Source: Pseudomonas graminis
Lineage (GTDB): Bacteria > Pseudomonadota > Gammaproteobacteria > Pseudomonadales > Pseudomonadaceae
DNA length: 64,000 nucleotides
NCBI RefSeq assembly: GCF_004364335.1
Contig: NZ_SOCR01000013.1
Location: 62,001-126,000, forward strand
Direction: 5' to 3'
The notes below the pieces were generated by a model, which did no database searches, was not told where the DNA came from, and saw only the letters and a list, made by a program, of their open reading frames with translations. The stretch's first letter is position 1. Every line of letters starts with the position of its first letter. A program made the translations under genes and the position numbers. Below, piece after piece: positions 16,301-25,543 of the stretch.

Positions 16301-17091
16301 AGCGTTACCTCCACCGCCAACGGCGCATGATCGGAAAGGTGCGACCAAGGGCGATTGGACATCACCCTGGGCGACCGGATGTGCGCATTGCGCACGTAAA
16401 TACGGTCCAGGCGCAACAACGGAAAGCGCGCCGGGAAGCTTTTCGCCGGCGCACCAAATGATTCAACAAAGACCTCGCGCAGCCCGGCAGGATTCAACAC
16501 GGCATCGGCCTTCTGCCGCCAATCGTTAAAGTCCCCCGCCACGATCACCGGCGCATCGGCAGGCAAACGCCCCACCAGATCGGCGATCAACTTCAGCTGT
16601 TGCTGGCGATGAACCTCTTTCAGGCCCAGGTGCACACACACCGCGTGCAGCTCGCCGAAATGCGGCACGTCCAGCACGCAATGCAACAAGCCGCGTTCTT
16701 CAGTGCCGTGGATCGAGATGTCGAGGTTTTCGTGGCGACTGATCGGATATTTGGACAGCAACGCATTACCGTGGTGGCCATGGGGATACACGGCATTGCG
16801 GCCGTAGGCGAAATCCTTCCACATGCTGTCGGCGAGGAATTCGTACTGCGAAGTAGTAGGCCAGTTCTTCACATTCTGCGCGTGGTCCTGATGCTCGCCG
16901 TGGACTTCCTGCAGGAAGACGATATCGGCGGACACCGTGCGGACCGCATCGCGCAGTTCCGGCAGAATGAAGCGTTTGTTGAGGAAACCGAAGCCCATGT
17001 GCATGTTCATGGTCAGCACGTTGAGCGTGACTGAAGTCGACGCGCTTTGTCGTCGGCCGTTGAGGTCTTCGGGGATCAGGGCACTGGTCAC
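16297..17091 (-). CDS. ybhP: YbhP-type endonuclease/exonuclease/phosphatase family protein
   Basis: A 264-residue EEP-fold metallohydrolase. Motifs are LTMNMHMGF at the start, FLQEVHGE with the metal-binding Glu near 62, GNALLSKYPI, VCVHLGLKEVHRQQQL, VIVAGDFNDWRQ near 185 and SDHAPLAVEV at the C-terminus, so the catalytic set is complete. It starts with GTG, overlapping the DUF72 stop as GTGA. It precedes clsB as in E. coli, which suggests a phospholipid phosphodiesterase role rather than DNA repair; that is inference. Confidence 0.9.
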   Translation of the reverse strand: MTSALIPEDLNGRRQSASTSVTLNVLTMNMHMGFGFLNKRFILPELRDAVRTVSADIVFLQEVHGEHQDHAQNVKNWPTTSQYEFLADSMWKDFAYGRNAVYPHGHHGNALLSKYPISRHENLDISIHGTEERGLLHCVLDVPHFGELHAVCVHLGLKEVHRQQQLKLIADLVGRLPADAPVIVAGDFNDWRQKADAVLNPAGLREVFVESFGAPAKSFPARFPLLRLDRIYVRNAHIRSPRVMSNRPWSHLSDHAPLAVEVTL

Positions 17092-18005
17092 AACGTGGCT
17101 CCATGCAAATCGCCTGGCGCAACTTCCAGGTTTTGAGTGAGTTTGAAACGCTCAAGCAACCGGCGTGCGTCGTAGGGCGCGCGGACCTTGATGTCGTTAT
17201 CGAAATAGCAGTAGACGTCGCGGGACTTCCGCGCTCGGGGGGCTTTGTTCACGATCAGTTGAGCATCTTCGGGTTGCGCGCCCCGCTGCCAGGCATCGAT
17301 GCGATCGCCCCAGTGCTTGATCGCCTCATCGGTATAGCCGCTGGCGTAGAGTTCCTTCTCACCATGCAGGCGCACGTAGACGAAATCGGTGGCGAGGTCT
17401 TCAACGTGGGGCCACTTGCCGGCGGTGTCGGCGACCACGAGTGCGACCTTGTACTTGCGCAGCAGCGCGACGAACGCCGGCACCAGGAAGCTTTCATTGC
17501 GGATCTCGACGGCGTGACGCAGTTTCAGCCGCGCCGGAATGTCCAGATAACCCGGCTGCTGCAGCCGTTCTGCGCATTTGCTGGCGCAGGCCTTCGCCGA
17601 TTTACCGTCGTGGGGCAACAGTTTCAGAAAATGCTCGAAGCGCTCGGCGTCGAATTTGAAGTTGGGCGCGAACTGCCAGAGGATCGGCCCCAGTTTTTCC
17701 TTGAGCTGGAAAATACCGGAAGCGAAGAAGTTGGCGACGGGTTCGTCGATCTCTTTGAGGCGGCGGACATGGGTAATGTAGCGCGGGCCCTTGACGCTGA
17801 ACACGAACCCTTCGGGCGTGTCCTCGTACCAGCGCGCGTACAGGTCAGGGGACTGCAGCGAGTAGAACGAGCCATTGATTTCGATGCTGTTCACAGCTCT
17901 GGAGGCGAACTTCAACCCGCTTTTCTGCTTCAGGCCGTCGGGATAGAAATCCCCGCGCCATGGCGTGTAACGCCAGCCTGAAATGCCGATACGGATGTCG
18001 CCCAT
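17088..18005 (-). CDS. DUF72 domain-containing protein
   Basis: A 305-residue DUF72 (YecE-like) TIM-barrel protein. It shows IGISGWRYTPWRGDFYP at the start, FASRAVNSIEINGSFY, FVFSVKGPRYITH, GPILWQFAPNF, AVEIRNESFL, DFVYVRLHG and a C-terminal VYCYFDND. ATG at 18005 was preferred; an upstream GTG at 18011 is possible. It leads the coupled operon DUF72-ybhP-clsB-ybhN, each junction being a four-base overlap. The family has no established biochemical function. A 22-base hairpin lies in its leader (18026-18047). Confidence 0.9.
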   Translation of the reverse strand: MGDIRIGISGWRYTPWRGDFYPDGLKQKSGLKFASRAVNSIEINGSFYSLQSPDLYARWYEDTPEGFVFSVKGPRYITHVRRLKEIDEPVANFFASGIFQLKEKLGPILWQFAPNFKFDAERFEHFLKLLPHDGKSAKACASKCAERLQQPGYLDIPARLKLRHAVEIRNESFLVPAFVALLRKYKVALVVADTAGKWPHVEDLATDFVYVRLHGEKELYASGYTDEAIKHWGDRIDAWQRGAQPEDAQLIVNKAPRARKSRDVYCYFDNDIKVRAPYDARRLLERFKLTQNLEVAPGDLHGATL

Positions 18006-18025
18006 GCCCACGCTCTCTCGTGTCC

Positions 18026-18047
18026 TGTCGCGGCACCTGCCGCGACA
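18026..18047. other. Perfect hairpin in the leader of the DUF72 operon
   Basis: TGTCGCGGCA and TGCCGCGACA form a perfect 10-base stem with a two-base loop, 21 bases upstream of the start codon. No T-run follows on either strand. It may be a small REP-type palindrome or an mRNA structure near the ribosome site. Confidence 0.5.
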
Positions 18048-18147
18048 CTTCTGAACTAGAGATAAGAAGCTTGAGAACGTGGCAGGTTCCCTGGCTTTTT
18101 GCCGGCGTTATGCCGCAGATTGCCGCAGGCTGTACCACCGCCGGTGC

Positions 18148-18783
18148 TCAGGACTCGGCCATTGCCCTTTTGACCTTTTCCCGCGCCCCGCAGACATTCA
18201 TCTGACACCAGCGGCGGCGTCCGTTTTTCGACGTATCAAGAAACAGCCAGTCGCAGTCAGGCGTGGCACAGGCCCGCAGACGCGTCAGATCGCACGAGGT
18301 GAGCAGCGCCGCCGCCTGCACCGCGAGACGACCGATAAACCCGGCCGTCATCGAGTTCAGGTCTTCACCGACACGCCAGCGCCAGATCACACCCGCTGGC
18401 GTCAACACCAGCAGGCGCTGGTCGGCGGTGTCGGCCAGCACCTGATTCAACGCCTCAAGGTTGGCCGGTTCAGGATTACGGTTCAGCGCCATAGGCAGTA
18501 ACAGCCGATACAGCGCTTCGCGAAAATCGATCAACTGCCCAAACGCGGTCACCGTGTGCCAGGACGAACGCTGTACCAGCGCGACGAAGTGCCGATGCTC
18601 CTGATCGTCAATCAGCCCGGCATGGCGAAACCAGTGGACGATGTCCTCCAGGTTGCTCAGCTTGTCGACGACCTCCCGCAGCCCCGTGCCCGGCCGACGG
18701 CCGTCACAGGTATTGAGATAATCCAGCACCGCGGCCCCGCCGACGAGACGGATGGCGTTGATCTTCAGTTCTCCGATACACAT
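18148..18783 (-). CDS. CGNR zinc-finger/ABATE domain protein, probable regulator
   Basis: A 211-residue protein. The N-terminal ABATE-like stress-induced region contains AAVLDYLNTCDGR. The C-terminal treble-clef zinc finger contains LRACATPDCDWLFLDTSKNGRRRWCQMNVCGAREKVKR, split here between residues about 160 and 205, with four Cys in CxxxxC and CxxxxC pairs. The name-giving CGNR motif reads CGAR, with Asn changed to Ala. The ATG at 18783 has AGGG upstream. It is transcribed alone. Members are thought to be DNA-binding regulators; no target is evident. Confidence 0.82.
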   Translation of the reverse strand: MCIGELKINAIRLVGGAAVLDYLNTCDGRRPGTGLREVVDKLSNLEDIVHWFRHAGLIDDQEHRHFVALVQRSSWHTVTAFGQLIDFREALYRLLLPMALNRNPEPANLEALNQVLADTADQRLLVLTPAGVIWRWRVGEDLNSMTAGFIGRLAVQAAALLTSCDLTRLRACATPDCDWLFLDTSKNGRRRWCQMNVCGAREKVKRAMAES

Positions 18784-19009
18784 GGCATGCCCTCAGTTTG
18801 AAGCGATGAGGGAATGATGGCAGAGAACCGCGGCGGCGCTGAAATTTCGGACGGTTGTGGGGGGGGAGTGGCTGAACACGACTCAATGTTGCCGTTCACC
18901 TCTGCAGACATAGGCTGAGAGTAACCCGGCCCCTGGCCGACCGATGCACCATCTTTATGCATCGATGCGTGCTTACTTTCGCAAGCGGGCAGGCCCCTGC
19001 AGTGGCGAC

Positions 19010-20035
19010 TCAGATACCAAACAATTGCCGAGGAAACCCATGCTCGGATGGGAGGCCGAGCGATGCGAACAGGCAGCCAGGCAAATCGGGCTTCGTGTCG
19101 ATTATGTCTCCCACTTGTTGCAGCCACCGTGACCCTGGCCCGATCTGGCGTAGCAGGAACCACATAACGGAAATCAGTCCGTAGAGACGGCTGAGCGCAT
19201 TCTGATCTAGCGCCAGGGCTTGGAAGTATGCCTCTGCGGGGAGTACTGGTAACGGATTAGACGCGACCTGGTTCCAGATGCGGGTATGGTGGGCGCTACG
19301 GTTTCGCAGCGTGTTAATTTCCTGCAACCAATCTTTAAGCACCTTGGCGTTGCTGATACCCAGTCGAGCTGCAATTCGGTTTTGATAGCTTCCCTTCAGG
19401 ATTTCAAAGTACTTGGAGAGAGTCCCGAAGTCCCAAGCCTCCACCACTACCCAGAAAGGCATCGCTTTGTGGTTCTGCCGATGCCATTCGATACAGTCTT
19501 CCCGGCTGCGGTTGATTTGATCCGTTTGCCTGGCCTGCCACTCGCTCCATGTGTTGCGCTGCCTCCCGCGCCGGTCCTGCCAGTTCATGGTCTGCTTAGG
19601 GTTGACGAATCGCGGGTCGAGATAAGCTAGCGGATCGTGGTATCCAACCTCATGAGCAACTATCGCGCGCATGTGAATCTCGATCCGCTCGATTGCATCG
19701 AGCATCAACTGGCGAAGCTTTTTGTCAAAGAGATAAAGATTGACTACCGAATCAAAGGAGGCGCCAGCCGTGAAGGCCTCTTGTCGAAGAGGCTTCAGCG
19801 TGGCGTTGCAGAGGGTAACTTGACCTTGCTGATCCCGCTCAAATTCTCGTGCGGGAAACCAGAACCCACTAAGCCGATAGTAGCCCACCTGTGCAAGCTT
19901 GCGCTCAGCCCGAAGCGGATCTGCAACCTCCATGCCGCGACTTATCAGCAGTCTGGCCAGGTCGCTATAAGACCGGAATGGTTTAGGTGGAGCGAGTTGC
20001 CGCAACTTCCATGTCCCATATACGAGAAGGCCCAA
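19010..20035 (-). CDS. Abi family (Abi_2/AbiD-F-like) abortive-infection protein
   Basis: About 341 residues of the Abi_2 family. Characteristic stretches are RKLAQVGYYRLSGFWFP near residue 45, FDKKLRQLMLDAIERIEIHMR near 105, PFWVVVEAWDFGTLSKYF near 190 and INTLRNRSAHHTRIW near 245. The last contains R-N-R-S-A-H, an Rx4H motif as in HEPN ribonucleases. The open frame begins at a TTG (20035) with no clear ribosome site, so the start is uncertain. Base composition is more AT-rich than its neighbours and it sits alone between unrelated core genes, both signs of acquisition. AbiD/F proteins block phage development; activity against phage here is inferred. Confidence 0.85.
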   Translation of the reverse strand: MGLLVYGTWKLRQLAPPKPFRSYSDLARLLISRGMEVADPLRAERKLAQVGYYRLSGFWFPAREFERDQQGQVTLCNATLKPLRQEAFTAGASFDSVVNLYLFDKKLRQLMLDAIERIEIHMRAIVAHEVGYHDPLAYLDPRFVNPKQTMNWQDRRGRQRNTWSEWQARQTDQINRSREDCIEWHRQNHKAMPFWVVVEAWDFGTLSKYFEILKGSYQNRIAARLGISNAKVLKDWLQEINTLRNRSAHHTRIWNQVASNPLPVLPAEAYFQALALDQNALSRLYGLISVMWFLLRQIGPGSRWLQQVGDIIDTKPDLPGCLFASLGLPSEHGFPRQLFGI

Positions 20036-20182
20036 CCATAGAACCGGACTTGCCGGTGCCAGAGGATTGGGCGCAATTGCCGCAAATACTGGTTCACCCC
20101 GCCCGGTTTGTCAAATAGTCCTGTGATCCGGTGCCGGCGACAAGACGCAGCCTCGGCCACCCACCTCAAGCTCACAACTGCC

Positions 20183-23100
20183 TCAAGACGCCCCCTCAAG
20201 CTGAGCAAGACTCGCCGCCAGTTCGCTCTTGCGAAACGGCTTGGTCAGGCGCGGCAAGTCCGGATCAAGTCCTTCATGTTCGGCATACCCTGAGACGAGC
20301 AGAATCGCCGTCCCCGGCCGTGAGATTCTGACCCGTCTGGCCAGGTCGGTGCCACTGATGCCCGGCATAAGGTGGTCCGTGACGATCAGATCGACGTGCT
20401 GCCCGGTGCCCAGCAGTTGCAAGGCTTCCTCGCCCGACGAGGCTTCGATCACGCGGTAGCCCAGATCGGCCAGCATGTACGACGTGCTGGCGCGCACCAG
20501 TTCTTCATCGTCGACGAGCAGCGCAATCCCGCGCAGGGAGCGTCGCTCCGGGGCCTCTTCGGTACGCAACGCCGCGGCCGGCAGGCTCATGCTGCGCGGC
20601 AGCCAGAGCTCGACATTGGTCCCCAGACCCGGTGAACTCTGAATCGTCAGTGCGCCGTTCAACTGGGACGCGAGGCCATGAACCATCGAAAGCCCCAGCC
20701 CTGTGCCTTTGCCGACGCCCTTGGTGGAAAAGAACGGCTCCACCGCCCGGGCGAGCGTGGAGGCATCCATGCCAGTGCCGGTGTCCGCAACGGACAGGCA
20801 AAGGTAGTCGCCGGTCGGCAGCCTGGAGCGATGCCCATTGCACACCCATTCAGCGCTCGCCGAGATCCGCATCGTCCCGCCTTCGAGCATGGCGTCGCGC
20901 GCATTTACCGAGAGATTCAGAAGCGCCATTTCGAGCTGGTTCGGGTCAGCGATGGCGGCAGGCAGATCAGGAGGAGCATCGACGACGACGCGGATCTGCG
21001 GCCCTGTGGTGCTGGCGACGAGATCGCCCATGCCGTTCACCAGTTTCGCCACGTCGACCGAAACCGGCTGCAGCGGCTGACGGCGCGCAAAGGCAAGCAG
21101 CCGCTGCACCAGCGTCCTGGCACGATCAGCCGATTGCACGGCGCCGGAGATCAAACGCTGTTCACGCTCACCGCCCACACCTCGACGCTGCAGCATGTCG
21201 AGGGTGCCGACGATCGGGGTGAGCAGATTATTGAAGTCATGGGCCACACCGCCGGTGAGTTGCCCCATGGCTTCCATCTTCTGACTCTGACGCAGCGCCT
21301 CCTGGACTTCCTCCCGCTCGGCGATGGCCTTGGCAATTCGCCCTTCGAGGGTGGCATTGAGTTCGCGCAGCTCTTCCTCGACGTCCTTGCGGGCGGTGAT
21401 CTCAACCACCGTGCCGGTGACGCGCAGGCAGCGGCCGGCGCCATCGAATACGCCCCGCCCCTTGGCGGCCACCCAGCGAATCACGCCATCGTCCCTGCCG
21501 ACGGTGCGGTAGTCGACGTCATAAAGCGCGCGGCGTTGGGAGTCGATGGCCGCGGTGAACGCCTCGATGGTGGCGTCCCGGTCCTCGGGGTGCAAGCCGT
21601 CGTAAAAGTCTTGAATCGTGACCGGCGCGTCAGCCTGGATGCCGAACATTGCTTTGGTTCTGGGCGGCCAGATCAGCGTGTCGTGAACAATGTCCACGTC
21701 CCAGAAACCAATGTCGGCGTGTTCGACGGCAAGGCGCAGACGTTCCTCGCTCTCGCGCATGCGCATCTCGGCTCCCACCCGCTCGACATGCGCCCAACAG
21801 CGCTCGACGACTTCCCGGACCAGCAGGACCTCAGCGCTCAACCAGTCGCGAGGCGCATTTTGATGAACCGCCATCATGGCTGTCAGCCGCCCATTCTTGA
21901 CCAGCGGGCAGCAGATGATCGCGTCGATGCCAATCCCGCGGAACATCTCCAGGCCTTCGCTGGGGCCGAGCTCTGCGACGACGTCGCGCACGATCAGCGT
22001 GCGGCCTTCGCGCATGTCAGCCGCCGCCCGCGGGCCGAAAAGATCGAGACTGTAAGTCCCGACCGGGCTCTGAATGCCGGACGCGTTGTAGCCACTGCGA
22101 ATCCAGAACCGGTCATGGTCAACGTCGACATCCGCGTAGACGCAGCGCGACACGTCGAGCTTGCGCCCGAGCAACTCGGTCGCGGCGAGCATCGCGTCTT
22201 CGGCCCGGCGGATGGTGAAAAGGCGGCTGTCGAGCTCGTCAAAAAAGCTCAGTTGCTCCGCGCTTTCCTGCAGCGCCGCTTCCGCCTGATGATCGGCCGT
22301 GCGGTCACGGAAGATTTTCACAAAACCGCCCTGATCCGTGGCCAGCGGCATCATCAAACCCGAACCCCAGAAGCGCGCACCGCTTTTATCAACGTGCCAA
22401 CGTTCGTTGACGGCCCGCCCCTGCTCCATGGCAAGTAGGAGCTCACCCTGGAACACGTGGTTGGCCTGGTCCGAATCGGTGTAGAACAGATCGCCCTCGC
22501 GGCCCATGGCTTCCTCGGCCCGGTAACCGACGATGCGCTGGGCGCCGATGTTCCAGCCGGTGACCCTGCCCCGCGCGTCGAAGGTGATGATCGCGAAGTC
22601 TTCTGCGCCTTCGACGATCTGGCGGTAGCGCGCCTCGCTGCTGCGGATTGCGGCCTCGGCACGCGCACGGTGTACCACCAGTCCCACCGTTTTGACCACG
22701 AAATCGCCAATCTCGATATCCGCCGGTAACGGCTCGCGCCGCTCGGCGTGATACATGACAAACGTGCCGAGCATGGCGCCCTGCGCCGACCGGATTGGAA
22801 TGGACCCGCAGACGTGCAAACCGTGTTCGACGGCCAGCGCCCTGAGTCCGGCCCAATGCGGGTCGTTTTCGATGTCGCAAACCGACGCCGACGCGTTCAG
22901 GGTCGTCATGGTGCTGCCAGCACCTGCATCTACGCCGACATTGATGTGTTCGACAGCGTTGATAAACGGAAGGGGCAGGCCAGGTCCGGCGCAATGCTGC
23001 AGCTGACTGCCCTCCTCGTTCAGTAGCAGGATGCTGCCCAGGAAACGGGACGGCGACAGCGCCTCCACCTCGCGGACGATCGCGTCCAGCGCGACATTCA

Positions 23101-23704
23101 GCGGTGTGTCTTCAACAGCCAGTTCAAGGATGCGGTTCTGGGCGGCCCCGAGTGCGGCCGCGCGATTGCGTGCCTGGGTCAGGCGCGCATTTTCGATGGC
23201 GATGGTTGCCAGACGCGCCAGACTTTCCAGGCGTTTGACCGTGTCATCGTCGTGACTGCGGACCTGCGACCAATAAGCGCCGAGTGCCGCGACCGGAACA
23301 GGTCGACCGATGGGCGCCATGACCAGGCTACGCACAAAGGTCGGCGCGTAGGCGTCCTGAGGAATGCGTGGATCGAGCCGCACGTCTCGGATCGCAATCG
23401 TCTCGCCGCGACGCATGACCCACCCGGAAACACAGTGGTCGGCCGGGAAGGTCTGGCCCTGCCAGAGCGGAGAAACCGCATCCTCCGCTATATAAGCACA
23501 GCGCCCCTCATGCTGAATGACGACCGCAACGCCATCCGCACCGACGGTGGTACGCGCCACGTCGCGGAGGACGGCGACGACCTCGTCCACTGACTCCGCC
23601 ATCACCAGCCGCTCACTGGCATTCAGAACATGAGACAGGCGCTCATCGCCGCTAGGGTCGACTGGAACAGTAGTCAAACGGATCTCCCGACATCTCCACG
23701 GCAT
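20183..23704 (-). CDS. Hybrid sensor histidine kinase with multiple GAF and PAS domains
   Basis: About 1173 residues, cytoplasmic. Domain order by motifs: GAF (about 30-190, FPADHCVSGWVMRRGETIAI), GAF (205-360), PAS (365-490), GAF (500-660), PAS of PAS_3 type (670-790), HisKA with H-box GQLTGGVAHDFNNLLTP (near 835), and HATPase with NLSVNARDAML, ADTGTGMD and GKGTGLGLSMVHG. A C-terminal receiver follows (about 1055-1165) with LLVDDEE, phospho-acceptor VTDHLMPG and a Lys in TKPFRKSEL. The ATG at 23704 was chosen, but a TTG 30 bases downstream has a better GGGAGA site. No adjacent response regulator exists, so its output partner is unknown. Confidence 0.88.
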   Translation of the reverse strand: MPWRCREIRLTTVPVDPSGDERLSHVLNASERLVMAESVDEVVAVLRDVARTTVGADGVAVVIQHEGRCAYIAEDAVSPLWQGQTFPADHCVSGWVMRRGETIAIRDVRLDPRIPQDAYAPTFVRSLVMAPIGRPVPVAALGAYWSQVRSHDDDTVKRLESLARLATIAIENARLTQARNRAAALGAAQNRILELAVEDTPLNVALDAIVREVEALSPSRFLGSILLLNEEGSQLQHCAGPGLPLPFINAVEHINVGVDAGAGSTMTTLNASASVCDIENDPHWAGLRALAVEHGLHVCGSIPIRSAQGAMLGTFVMYHAERREPLPADIEIGDFVVKTVGLVVHRARAEAAIRSSEARYRQIVEGAEDFAIITFDARGRVTGWNIGAQRIVGYRAEEAMGREGDLFYTDSDQANHVFQGELLLAMEQGRAVNERWHVDKSGARFWGSGLMMPLATDQGGFVKIFRDRTADHQAEAALQESAEQLSFFDELDSRLFTIRRAEDAMLAATELLGRKLDVSRCVYADVDVDHDRFWIRSGYNASGIQSPVGTYSLDLFGPRAAADMREGRTLIVRDVVAELGPSEGLEMFRGIGIDAIICCPLVKNGRLTAMMAVHQNAPRDWLSAEVLLVREVVERCWAHVERVGAEMRMRESEERLRLAVEHADIGFWDVDIVHDTLIWPPRTKAMFGIQADAPVTIQDFYDGLHPEDRDATIEAFTAAIDSQRRALYDVDYRTVGRDDGVIRWVAAKGRGVFDGAGRCLRVTGTVVEITARKDVEEELRELNATLEGRIAKAIAEREEVQEALRQSQKMEAMGQLTGGVAHDFNNLLTPIVGTLDMLQRRGVGGEREQRLISGAVQSADRARTLVQRLLAFARRQPLQPVSVDVAKLVNGMGDLVASTTGPQIRVVVDAPPDLPAAIADPNQLEMALLNLSVNARDAMLEGGTMRISASAEWVCNGHRSRLPTGDYLCLSVADTGTGMDASTLARAVEPFFSTKGVGKGTGLGLSMVHGLASQLNGALTIQSSPGLGTNVELWLPRSMSLPAAALRTEEAPERRSLRGIALLVDDEELVRASTSYMLADLGYRVIEASSGEEALQLLGTGQHVDLIVTDHLMPGISGTDLARRVRISRPGTAILLVSGYAEHEGLDPDLPRLTKPFRKSELAASLAQLEGAS

Positions 23705-23872
23705 CAATATCCCGCAGACTGGTTCGAACTGGACAGGGCTAAAGTGGCAGTGTATCGGGTAACTCTTCGCCCTCGACACGGCTCGATTCAGCTTTTTCGG
23801 AAAAGCGACCAACGCGTGCACCGGTTACTCTTTTGAATAGTTCACCTGACGTCAAACGACGTAGCCCCGCTG

Positions 23873-24781
23873 TCAGAAAACAGACCAGCCAATCCGCGAA
23901 CTCAGCAACTCCAGCGCCGCCATTCCGGCGAGCGAATTACCGGCGGCATTCAGCTCCGGCGACCACACGCACACGGTGAACTGCCCGGGCACGATCGCCA
24001 CGATTCCGCCCCCTACCCCGCTTTTGCCCGGTAACCCCACGCGGTAGGCGAAATTACCGGCCTCGTCATACAGCCCGCTGGTGGCCATGATCGAGTTCAC
24101 TTGCTGGGTCTGGCGCGGCGTCAGGATTTGCTCACCGCTGTGTTTGCAGAAGCCGTTGTTCGCCAGAAAACAGAATGCCCGGGCCAGATCGAGGCAGTTC
24201 ATCTTCAGCGCACAGCAACTGAAATAACTGCGCAACACGGTCTCGACCTCGTTATGGAAGTTACCGAAGGACTGCATCAGGTACGCCATCGCCGCGTTGC
24301 GTGCACGAAATTGATACTCGGAATCCGCCACGCGGGCATCGATCAACACGTTGGAATTGCCCGACAGCCGCCGTACGAAATCGCGCATGGACAAGGTCGG
24401 CGCGGCGAACCGCGACTGATTGATGTCGCAGATCACCAGTGCGCCGGCATTGATAAAGGGATTACGCGGCCGCCCGCGCTCGAACTCCAGCTGCACCAGC
24501 GAATTGAAAGGCTGGCCCGACGGCTCATGCCCCAGGCGCTCCCAGATGGCTTCACCGGAATGGCCGATTGCCTGAACCAGGCTGAACACCTTGGAAATGC
24601 TCTGCACCGGAAACGGCTCCAGTGCGTCGCCCGCGCAGTAATAGGTGCCATCGTTGCCATACACGGCAATGCCCAACTGCTGCGCCGGCACATCGGCCAG
24701 CGCGGGAATGTAATCAGCCACCTTGCCCTGGCCGATCAAGGGACGCACTTCGTCGAGAATCTCGTTCAACAGCGTTTGCAT
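23873..24781 (-). CDS. glsA: Glutaminase
   Basis: A 302-residue serine-dependent beta-lactamase-fold glutaminase hydrolysing glutamine to glutamate and ammonia. The catalytic Ser-x-x-Lys is in FPVQSISKVFSL near residue 65, followed by GHEPSGQPFNSLVQLE, NPFINAGALVI, and the late motifs GLYDEAGNFAYRVGLPGKSGVGGGIVAIVPG. Length is typical (about 300). The ATG at 24781 has AGGA upstream. It has no evident operon partner. Confidence 0.95.
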   Translation of the reverse strand: MQTLLNEILDEVRPLIGQGKVADYIPALADVPAQQLGIAVYGNDGTYYCAGDALEPFPVQSISKVFSLVQAIGHSGEAIWERLGHEPSGQPFNSLVQLEFERGRPRNPFINAGALVICDINQSRFAAPTLSMRDFVRRLSGNSNVLIDARVADSEYQFRARNAAMAYLMQSFGNFHNEVETVLRSYFSCCALKMNCLDLARAFCFLANNGFCKHSGEQILTPRQTQQVNSIMATSGLYDEAGNFAYRVGLPGKSGVGGGIVAIVPGQFTVCVWSPELNAAGNSLAGMAALELLSSRIGWSVF

Positions 24782-24969
24782 GGAAGGTCCTGGCGTTGAT
24801 CCCCTGACGGCAGCAGGGGTTAGGGTTCATGACGAATGCTGGAGGGGCGGGATCACACTTTTAGTAAGGATTTTGCTTTTTGTGCGGGTGGGTTGGCGCT
24901 TTTGTATTCGTAGGCGCTGGTTGGCCGACAGGTCTTATGGGGCTTTTTGTTTGGAAAATGGCCCTGCCA

Positions 24970-25467
24970 TCAGATCGAGGCGTCGGGGCTGAATGCTTGC
25001 CGCAGCGCCGCGATGGCTTGGTCAATAGATGGTCCTTCTATGAGCGGTGGGTCAGGACGCTCACAGAATTCTCGCCATACGAAGAGGGTCAGTTCTGCGC
25101 CGTCGGTTTGGTTTGAACAGTCAGGGAGCGAGCCGAAGGTTTGCAGCGATCTGTATCGTTCGTCCTTCCAGAACAACGCTTCGACCCATGGATAGATCGG
25201 GATGAAATGGAAGTGAATGGAATGGCCCGCGTCGTGGCCAAAGCGGCCAATGTAGAGGCGTTTGGGGTGCAGGTGGGTGTCGATGGCTTGCTGGATTTGG
25301 GCTTGCAATACACCGAGCTCGGCCAGGGCTTCGTTGGGCAAGGTTGCCAGTGAGTGGGTCATCAGCTTTGCGCTGAGCATCAGGTAGCCGGGGAGGTGGC
25401 TGTCGATGCGGTGGTTGATGAGCCAGTGGGTGGTTTCGTGGATAACGAGGCTAGTGGGTATGTGCAT
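24970..25467 (-). CDS. HIT family protein (nucleotidyl hydrolase/transferase fold)
   Basis: A 165-residue protein. Family marks are VIHETTHWLINHRIDSHLPGYLML at the N-terminus (in two parts), LYIGRFGHDAGHSIHFHFIPIYPW near residue 90, which carries the His-rich HIT active-site strand, and a Trp-rich C-terminal half. HIT enzymes act on dinucleoside polyphosphates or nucleoside phosphoramidates. The canonical HxHxH spacing is slightly altered to HSIHFHF, so activity is not certain. It stands 188 bases downstream of glsA in the same direction; that gap shows no gene or clear signal. Confidence 0.75.
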   Translation of the reverse strand: MHIPTSLVIHETTHWLINHRIDSHLPGYLMLSAKLMTHSLATLPNEALAELGVLQAQIQQAIDTHLHPKRLYIGRFGHDAGHSIHFHFIPIYPWVEALFWKDERYRSLQTFGSLPDCSNQTDGAELTLFVWREFCERPDPPLIEGPSIDQAIAALRQAFSPDASI

Positions 25468-25543
25468 GAGACGACCCTGTACGCTGATGAGAGCTCAATA
25501 ACAGTCAAAGCCGAATGCCGTCCGACCCGCTGCGTTTCGTTCA

